Made by a program: the position numbers and the translations under genes. Shown here in pieces: positions 59,171 to 64,000 of a stretch of 64,000 bases of DNA; position 1 is the first letter of the stretch; each line of letters begins with the position of its first letter. This stretch comes from Clostridia bacterium (GTDB lineage: Bacteria; Bacillota; Clostridia; Oscillospirales; CAG-272). The stretch is from positions 23,354 through 87,353 of the forward strand of contig JAFTCN010000046.1 of assembly GCA_017454675.1 (NCBI GenBank). The letters are read 5' to 3'. The notes below the pieces were generated by a model. It did not search any database. It worked only from the letters and a program-made list of their open reading frames with translations, and was not told the DNA's origin.

Positions 59171-59968
59171 TCAGATCTCGGTCTCGAAGCCGTCGTACGC
59201 CGGGACCGCCCCGAGCGGCGCGAGCAATGCCGCGGTCTCTTCGTGAGTGCCGTGCAGCGTCCTCGCCATGTGCGTGGTGATGATCTTCGCGCCGTCGGCT
59301 ATTCCCTTCTGCTTTCTCATCGTCTCGAGCATGATGGCTATCATCGGGACCGAAGTGTGCCCGAAGACCCTGTCGTCGCCCGGGACGTCCCCGAGAGTTG
59401 CCTCGAAGACCACCGCGTTCGGCTTCGCTTTTCTTATGAGCTGCCAGGTGTCGTACATGATCCAGCCCGAGTCGGCCCCGTAGAAGAAGCTGCGCCCCGA
59501 TGACTTTTCGGTCACTATCCAGTTGAGCGTCTGCTCACCGGTGAAATAAAGGTCGTGGTTCGAACGGCATGGCATGAGGACATACCCGTCTGTCTCCTCA
59601 GCGGCGCCCGGCTTCACCTCGTGCGGCACGAGCTCCGGTGGGAGCTCCCCCAGCCTGCGGAAGACTCCGGCGTCGGCGAAGATGTCGATCCTGTGTTCCG
59701 CACCCGCCGCCAGCCGGAAGAGGCTCCTCCGGTCCAGATGGTCGTGATGGGAATGGGTGACGGCTACCGTGCGGATGCCGCGGAACATATCGGGCGTGCC
59801 AAGACTTCCGGCGTAGTCGTAGATGTGCGGACCGGGATCGATGAGCAGTCCGCCGTCGGTCATAGCGGACGAATATCTCCGCGTGCGTCTGTCATCCGGC
59901 GCGACGCCGGCCCTGTCGCGGGGCCAGTCGGCGGCTCCGGTGCCTAGAAAAAGAAGTTTCACAGCCAT
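59171..59968 (-). CDS. Metallo-beta-lactamase-fold hydrolase
   Basis: 265-residue cytoplasmic MBL-fold protein. The N-terminal LLFLGTGAADWP and the zinc signature VTHSHHDHLDR (HxHxDH near residue 71) are present, with ITTHMA and the C-terminal PAYDGFETEI. Family members hydrolyse lactones or phosphoesters. It has a consensus promoter immediately upstream and is followed by the ThuA-like gene. A decayed paralogue is found at 2768-3019. Overlap of function with keto-sugar or lactone metabolism is inferred from neighbours only. Confidence 0.9.
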   Translation of the reverse strand: MAVKLLFLGTGAADWPRDRAGVAPDDRRTRRYSSAMTDGGLLIDPGPHIYDYAGSLGTPDMFRGIRTVAVTHSHHDHLDRRSLFRLAAGAEHRIDIFADAGVFRRLGELPPELVPHEVKPGAAEETDGYVLMPCRSNHDLYFTGEQTLNWIVTEKSSGRSFFYGADSGWIMYDTWQLIRKAKPNAVVFEATLGDVPGDDRVFGHTSVPMIAIMLETMRKQKGIADGAKIITTHMARTLHGTHEETAALLAPLGAVPAYDGFETEI

Positions 59969-59996
59969 ACTCCCCTAACATAATTCTTTAGTATTT

Positions 59997-60025
59997 ATTA
60001 TACTCTGTTTTGTATCTCTTTGCAA
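59997..60025 (-). promoter_or_regulatory. Promoter of the MBL-ThuA unit
   Basis: On the minus strand TTGCAA (60025-60020), 17-bp spacer, TATAAT (60002-59997). The transcript would start within about 25 bases of the ATG. Divergent from the topB promoter. Confidence 0.78.
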
Positions 60026-60183
60026 TACCAAATCGGCAAAAGCGGGAAAAACCGTGCCGAAAAAGCGTGCGGACGCAGATCGAGACGCCGTCCTTCGTGA
60101 CGCGGAGGCTCCGCGCGGCGCCGTATGCGGGACCGCTTGCCGGGCTGGCGGGACGCACTCTCCCCCGTTCATCCAATTTTCAC

Positions 60184-60212
60184 TTGATTTTGAGAGGCGC
60201 CCGGAGTATAAT
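60184..60212 (+). promoter_or_regulatory. Promoter of topB
   Basis: TTGATT (60184-60189), 17-bp spacer, TATAAT (60207-60212), 35 bp before the topB ATG. Confidence 0.75.
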
Positions 60213-60247
60213 GGATTTAAGCGATTTCCCCGAAACGGAGTGCATAC

Positions 60248-62488
60248 ATGTCGAAAATCCTGATCATAGCCGAAAAACCGTCGCTCGCGAGAAACATAGC
60301 CGCCGCGGTGTCCCCGCGTCCGTCATGGGTGTCCGACGGCGGAAAATCGCGGAGCGGCCACTACGAGAACGACGGCTACATCATCGCATACGCCTTCGGC
60401 CACCTGCTGTCGCTCTTCGATGCCGAGGACTACGACGCCTCCTTCCGCTCCTGGCGGTCGGAGTGCCTTCCGATCATCCCTCAGTCGTTCAGATACAAGG
60501 TGTCGGGGGACGCGGGAGCCCGGGCGCAGTACAGGAAACTCGAAGGGCTTCTGCGCAGGGACGACGTCTCGGCGGTCGTCAATGCCGGCGACTCCGACCG
60601 CGAGGGCGAGATAATCATCCGCAACATACTGACCCAGGCGGGCAACACGAAGCCGGTCTTCCGGCTGTGGATGCCCGACCAGACGCCTCGCACGATCGCG
60701 GCCGAGCTCTCCGCCATGAAGAGCGACTCCGATTACGACAGCCTGGCCGGCGAGGGATACGCCCGCACCTACATCGACTGGCTCTACGGGATCAACCTCA
60801 CCCGCATGGCGACGGTCAAGTCGGGCAGGCTGCTCCGCGTGGGCAGGGTCACATCACCCATCGTCACCGCTATATGCGAGCGCGAGCGCGCGATACGCGC
60901 CTTCGTGCCCGAGAAATACTGGCTCGCGACGCACGACGCGGGCGGGCTGAAGCTCGTCTCCGATATAAAGTGCGGAAGCCCCTCCGAATGCTCCGAACTG
61001 TGCGAAAGATACAACGCGGCGGAAACGAAAGTGACGAAGAAAAAGACCGAACGCAAGACGATGCCCCGCCCGCGCCTCTTCTCGCTCTCCGACCTTCAGG
61101 GCAAGGCCGGCAAGGAGTGGAAATTCAGGCCCCAGAAGACGCTCGACGTCCTCCAGAAGCTCTACGAGGCGGGCTATGTCTCGTACCCGAGGACCAACTC
61201 TCAGTATATGGCGACAGCCGAAAAACAGAAGGCGAAGGACATCATCGCGGCGATCCAGAAGGCCTATCCCGGCCCCTTCAGGGGAGTCGCTTTCCGAGAC
61301 AGCAGGCAGATCTTCGACGACTCCAAGATCGAGTCGCACTCCGGCCTCACCCCGACCTACAGCATACCCGACGTGAAGTCGCTCCCCGAGGACGAGCAGA
61401 AGATCTACGCGGCCGTCTTCAAGCGCTTCTGCTCTGCCTTCTGCGCCGAGGACTACACCGTCGACAGGACGGTCCTGACGGTCGAAAACGGTTTTGAAAG
61501 ATTCAGCCTCACCGGAGACATCGTCGTGACTCCCGGATATACCCGCTTCGAGCCCCCGACAAAGAAGCAGACCGTGCTGCCCTCCCTCGAAGAGGGAGAT
61601 ACCGTGACTCCCCGCTTCAGACCCGAAGAAAAAGAGACCCGTCCGCCCGACCACTACACCGCCGAAACTCTTAACAATTATCTCAAAAACCCGTACTCCG
61701 CCGGAGAGAAGAAGGAACTGTCAGACGACGGCGAGGCGATGGAGGTCATAAGCGAGGTCGAGCTCGGGACCGAGGCGACGCGCGCGGGGCTCATCGACGC
61801 CGCCATAAAGAGCGGCTACATCACTCTTTCGAGAAACCGGTACGGCATAACCTCCGAGGGCGAATACTACGTCGATTCGCTCGCAAAGCTCGGCATCAAC
61901 ATGGCAAAGGACCGGACGCTGGGTCTCAGCAAATCGCTCAAGCAGGTCTGGAAAGGCATAAAGACGGTCGACGCCGTCCTGGCCGAAGCCGAGAGCGACC
62001 TGTCGGCCGTATGCGCAGGCGCAATGGCTGCCGCGCCGGACGCCGAGCGCGAGCCCCCGAAGCCCCGCCGTTCGAAGGAAAAGGCGCCCGAGGGGGCCGA
62101 GCTCCCAGAGGTCTGCCGGTGCTTCAGATGCGGCGGAAGGATCGTCGAGGGAAAGCGCTCGTGGTTCTGCTCGAACCCCGACTGCCCCGTCTGCCTCGAG
62201 CGCGACGACAGGTATTTCGAAAAGATCGGCCATCCCGCCGACGCCCCGCTGGCGAAGGCGCTGCTCGGCACCGGCAAAGCCGCCCTCGACGGCCTCGTGT
62301 CGTCGAGATCGGGAAAGACATACTCGGCCGTGGTAAACGTCCGCTTCGTGAGCGGAGCGCCGGCCTACAGGATGGAATTCCCCGACAGAAAGTCACCCCT
62401 CCCGGCCGCGCCGCACGCCGCTGCCGCACCCGCCGCACCCGCGGCGGAAGCTCCGCTTCCGGAGCCCGGGGGCGGAAATAAGACGTAA
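60248..62488 (+). CDS. topB: DNA topoisomerase III (type IA)
   Basis: 746-residue type IA topoisomerase that decatenates DNA. The TOPRIM domain begins ILIIAEKPSLARNIAAAV and has DSDREGEIIIRN near residue 115. The active-site Tyr lies in GYVSYPRTNSQYM near residue 318. The C-terminal part holds a zinc-finger-like segment CRCFRCGGRIVEGKRSWFCS near residue 622, followed by CPVCLERD, and an Ala/Pro-rich tail. Chromosomal rather than plasmid-like by codon use, although TopB is common on conjugative elements too. It has its own promoter, divergent from the MBL gene. Confidence 0.95.
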   Translation: MSKILIIAEKPSLARNIAAAVSPRPSWVSDGGKSRSGHYENDGYIIAYAFGHLLSLFDAEDYDASFRSWRSECLPIIPQSFRYKVSGDAGARAQYRKLEGLLRRDDVSAVVNAGDSDREGEIIIRNILTQAGNTKPVFRLWMPDQTPRTIAAELSAMKSDSDYDSLAGEGYARTYIDWLYGINLTRMATVKSGRLLRVGRVTSPIVTAICERERAIRAFVPEKYWLATHDAGGLKLVSDIKCGSPSECSELCERYNAAETKVTKKKTERKTMPRPRLFSLSDLQGKAGKEWKFRPQKTLDVLQKLYEAGYVSYPRTNSQYMATAEKQKAKDIIAAIQKAYPGPFRGVAFRDSRQIFDDSKIESHSGLTPTYSIPDVKSLPEDEQKIYAAVFKRFCSAFCAEDYTVDRTVLTVENGFERFSLTGDIVVTPGYTRFEPPTKKQTVLPSLEEGDTVTPRFRPEEKETRPPDHYTAETLNNYLKNPYSAGEKKELSDDGEAMEVISEVELGTEATRAGLIDAAIKSGYITLSRNRYGITSEGEYYVDSLAKLGINMAKDRTLGLSKSLKQVWKGIKTVDAVLAEAESDLSAVCAGAMAAAPDAEREPPKPRRSKEKAPEGAELPEVCRCFRCGGRIVEGKRSWFCSNPDCPVCLERDDRYFEKIGHPADAPLAKALLGTGKAALDGLVSSRSGKTYSAVVNVRFVSGAPAYRMEFPDRKSPLPAAPHAAAAPAAPAAEAPLPEPGGGNKT

Positions 62489-63147
62489 GGCCTTTGCGGG
62501 CGCTCTCCCGCCGGGTCTGCCCTCCTCCGTTGCAAAGAACGCACCTGCGTCTGCCAGCTATCGTCTTTATGACGCCGTCCGGGATCCATCCTTCTGCCCG
62601 ATATATCTGCCGAAGGTATGCCGCTCGCGGCAAGCCAAAGGCGATGCATTGCCCTTCCGGAGAACAGCCTTGTCTTTCTCAGATCCGGAAAGCTGAAAAA
62701 ACAAAAGCGCCGTACGTCCGGAATCAGTACGGGATACGGCAAAACAGGCAGAAGAGTCTGCTGTCTTACGTATCTTTTAAGTACTGTCCGGATTCGTACG
62801 GCGCCTGGCAGGTTTTCAGATCATTCAGATTGTCTCCGAACGATTAACTGCTCCGCCCAGCACGGCTGGAATCCGAATATTCGCCACTGTGATTGTATTC
62901 CGTCACGCGGCGTCATCTCATAATCAGCGGCTGGAAAAGAATGGCCCTACTCCCATTTTCGTTGATGGAGCGTTTATGCCGCGAAAGGTTCTTGACTGGA
63001 GTTGCGGCGTGATAGGCTAATTGCCGGGCAAAAACGCCGCTTAAGGCGCGTCTTTGGCGCTTTTGCCTCAAAATCGCGCCGCATCGAGGCTCGTGTCATG
63101 ATCACCGTGGAATAAATGCGTTTCAAAGCAAACATACACAGTATGAT
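62489..63147 (+). other. Non-coding stretch of about 660 bp
   Basis: Between the stop of topB and the convergent membrane-protein gene. No convincing gene, tRNA or known RNA family was recognised. It contains the foldback repeat at 62707-62804, a TTTT-ended small hairpin around 63030-63070 (ACGCCGCTTAAGGCG), and short open frames without Shine-Dalgarno sites or family likeness. Confidence 0.6.
62707..62804. repeat. Imperfect foldback inverted repeat
   Basis: The left arm (62707-62730, GCGCCGTACG then TCCGGAATCAGTAC) pairs with the right arm (62781-62804, GTACTGTCCGGATT then CGTACGGCGC): 10 bp outer and 6 bp inner perfect pairs around an internal loop. Weaker pairing of TGAAAA and TTTTCA outside extends it. 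The 50-base loop holds a further partial hairpin. It could be a structured RNA, a terminator-like element or a miniature transposon remnant. Confidence 0.6.
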
Positions 63148-63759
63148 TCAGTCCGGCCGCCGGCCGGTCCCGGTCTCCCCCGTGGTGTCCGGAGGGCCGG
63201 ACGGGGCGGTCTCTCCCGTTCCGCCGACCGGAAGCGAGTATACGAAACGTCCGTCGATGACGACACAGTCCCCGTACCACGTCAACTGATAATCTTCGCC
63301 GAACCGTTCCATAGCTCTTTCGCTGATGCACGGAAGCCATTCGAGCAGTACGGAACCGTTCCACAGATAGACATCCGAACCGCGCGAGGATAGAAAGCCC
63401 CAGTTCCTGATCACGAGTTCGGTCTTTCCGTCCGGAGAGGTCCTCCTGAAGATCTCCGGCTCATCTCTGAGGCACGTCAGGCCGAGCCCGGCGACCGTCA
63501 CGGCGGCAAGCAGAAAGCAGACGGCCGTGACGTACCACCTCTTTTTGTTCGTGAATGAAAGAACGAAAAGCGCGGAAAAGAGCATCAGGCCTCCGCCAAG
63601 AGTCAGAAAGACATCGACGCCTGTGAATGTGCAGATGTATTCGTTCAGGAAGAAGGGGCGGCGCGTCGCCTGCTGGACGGCGATCAGCAGCACTCCCGCC
63701 AGAAGCAGGACGGCACCGATCGCAGCCAGGACAGTCAGCACTGTTTTTTTTATATTCAT
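63148..63759 (-). CDS. Small hypothetical membrane protein
   Basis: 203 residues from ATG 63759 (gagg 7 bases upstream; a second ATG 2 codons earlier has the site too close). Three membrane helices are visible in the N-terminal half (about 8-30, 48-70, 77-97), then a soluble C-terminal domain of about 95 residues (EIFRRTSPDGKTELVIRNWGF...LTWYGDCVVIDGRFVYSLPV) with a disordered Pro/Thr/Gly tail. No family recognised. It has its own promoter with a long leader. Function unknown. Confidence 0.7.
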   Translation of the reverse strand: MNIKKTVLTVLAAIGAVLLLAGVLLIAVQQATRRPFFLNEYICTFTGVDVFLTLGGGLMLFSALFVLSFTNKKRWYVTAVCFLLAAVTVAGLGLTCLRDEPEIFRRTSPDGKTELVIRNWGFLSSRGSDVYLWNGSVLLEWLPCISERAMERFGEDYQLTWYGDCVVIDGRFVYSLPVGGTGETAPSGPPDTTGETGTGRRPD

Positions 63760-63889
63760 CTTCATTCCTCGATTCTAATTCTCGTTCGTGATATGCGCAT
63801 AACCGGTATGAAAGACATGTTTGGGCTTTTTCACCGTACGGGGCACTACTTTCCTGGAAAACTGTCAATTCGTCCAATTAACCAATGAT

Positions 63890-63918
63890 ATTGTACTTGA
63901 AAAACTTGTGTTTGTCAA
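63890..63918 (-). promoter_or_regulatory. Promoter ahead of the small membrane protein gene
   Basis: On the minus strand TTGACA (63918-63913), 17-bp spacer, TACAAT (63895-63890). The start would be near 63883, leaving a leader of about 120 bases before the gene; no known riboswitch was recognised in it. Confidence 0.68.
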
Positions 63919-64000
63919 TCGTTTTTTTATTTTCCATCTCTTGCATTATCAATTCTACCTTCTATCCATCGAATCATAATCACCTTCAACTACAGGGACA

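Noticed and set aside
62489..63147. Several short open frames in the gap after topB
   Set aside because: No ribosome-binding sites, no conserved motifs, and overlapping the foldback repeat.
1..64000. tRNA or rRNA genes
   Set aside because: No T-loop (GGTTCGAATCC) or anticodon-stem combination and no rRNA signature was seen in the intergenic regions; a covariance scan was not possible here.

Overview
The window reads as chromosomal DNA of a GC-rich, uncultured-type member of the Clostridia (Firmicutes), probably from an animal gut. The main evidence is a large, Bacillus-type SRP RNA next to dnaX and ybaB, a rimP-nusA-ylxR-ylxQ-infB operon, an rplI-dnaB-tilS-hpt-ftsH cluster, a GdpP-type c-di-AMP phosphodiesterase, and a glycogen operon that carries glgD, the Firmicutes-specific partner of glgC. 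No tRNA, rRNA or CRISPR array was found.

Layout. 1-2.5 kb: ybaB (cut by the window edge), dnaX and the SRP RNA, all on the minus strand. 2.5-3.0 kb: gene debris, including a metallo-beta-lactamase-fold remnant. 3.1-9.4 kb: a plus-strand run of a Gfo/Idh/MocA oxidoreductase, a secreted endonuclease/exonuclease/phosphatase lipoprotein, an FAD oxidoreductase and an ABC exporter. 9.4-11.7 kb: an AT-rich accessory scar holding the 3' end of a group II intron, a truncated toxin-like reading frame with an immunity-like gene, a transposase C-terminus and a YodL/DUF3846 gene. 11.8-17.4 kb: the translation operon rimP to infB. 17.5-25.9 kb: gdpP, rplI, dnaB, tilS, hpt, ftsH and rpsU. 26-31 kb: a PduL-like acyltransferase, a surface carbohydrate-binding protein, a sulfatase and a clan GH-A glycosidase. 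31-39.3 kb: three sugar isomerase/epimerase-like TIM barrels, a second Gfo/Idh/MocA enzyme, a solute-binding lipoprotein and a DUF1538 membrane protein with two PII-like partners. 39.4-42.8 kb: a repeat-rich surface protein and a MscS channel. 42.7-58.2 kb: a run of eleven tightly packed minus-strand genes, from glgB through glgP and a GH13 enzyme into a PIG-L deacetylase, two GT2-GtrA fusions, a PAP2 phosphatase and dtd. 58.2-64 kb: ThuA-like and MBL-fold genes, divergent topB, a non-coding stretch with a foldback repeat, and a small membrane protein.

How the genes fit together. The organism seems to capture complex sugars (sulfatase, glycosidase, sugar-acid type oxidoreductases and isomerases, a solute-binding protein) and to store glucose as glycogen. 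The glycogen genes run without an obvious break into genes of the kind that make and move undecaprenyl-linked sugars, which suggests, as inference, that storage carbon and cell-envelope glycan decoration are co-regulated. Promoters recognised by eye all share a sigma-A form (TTGACA-, TTTACA- or TTGCAA-like -35, exactly 17 bp, TATAAT-like -10), which helps delimit the transcription units. All function calls come from reading motifs and overall protein resemblance; no database search was run.
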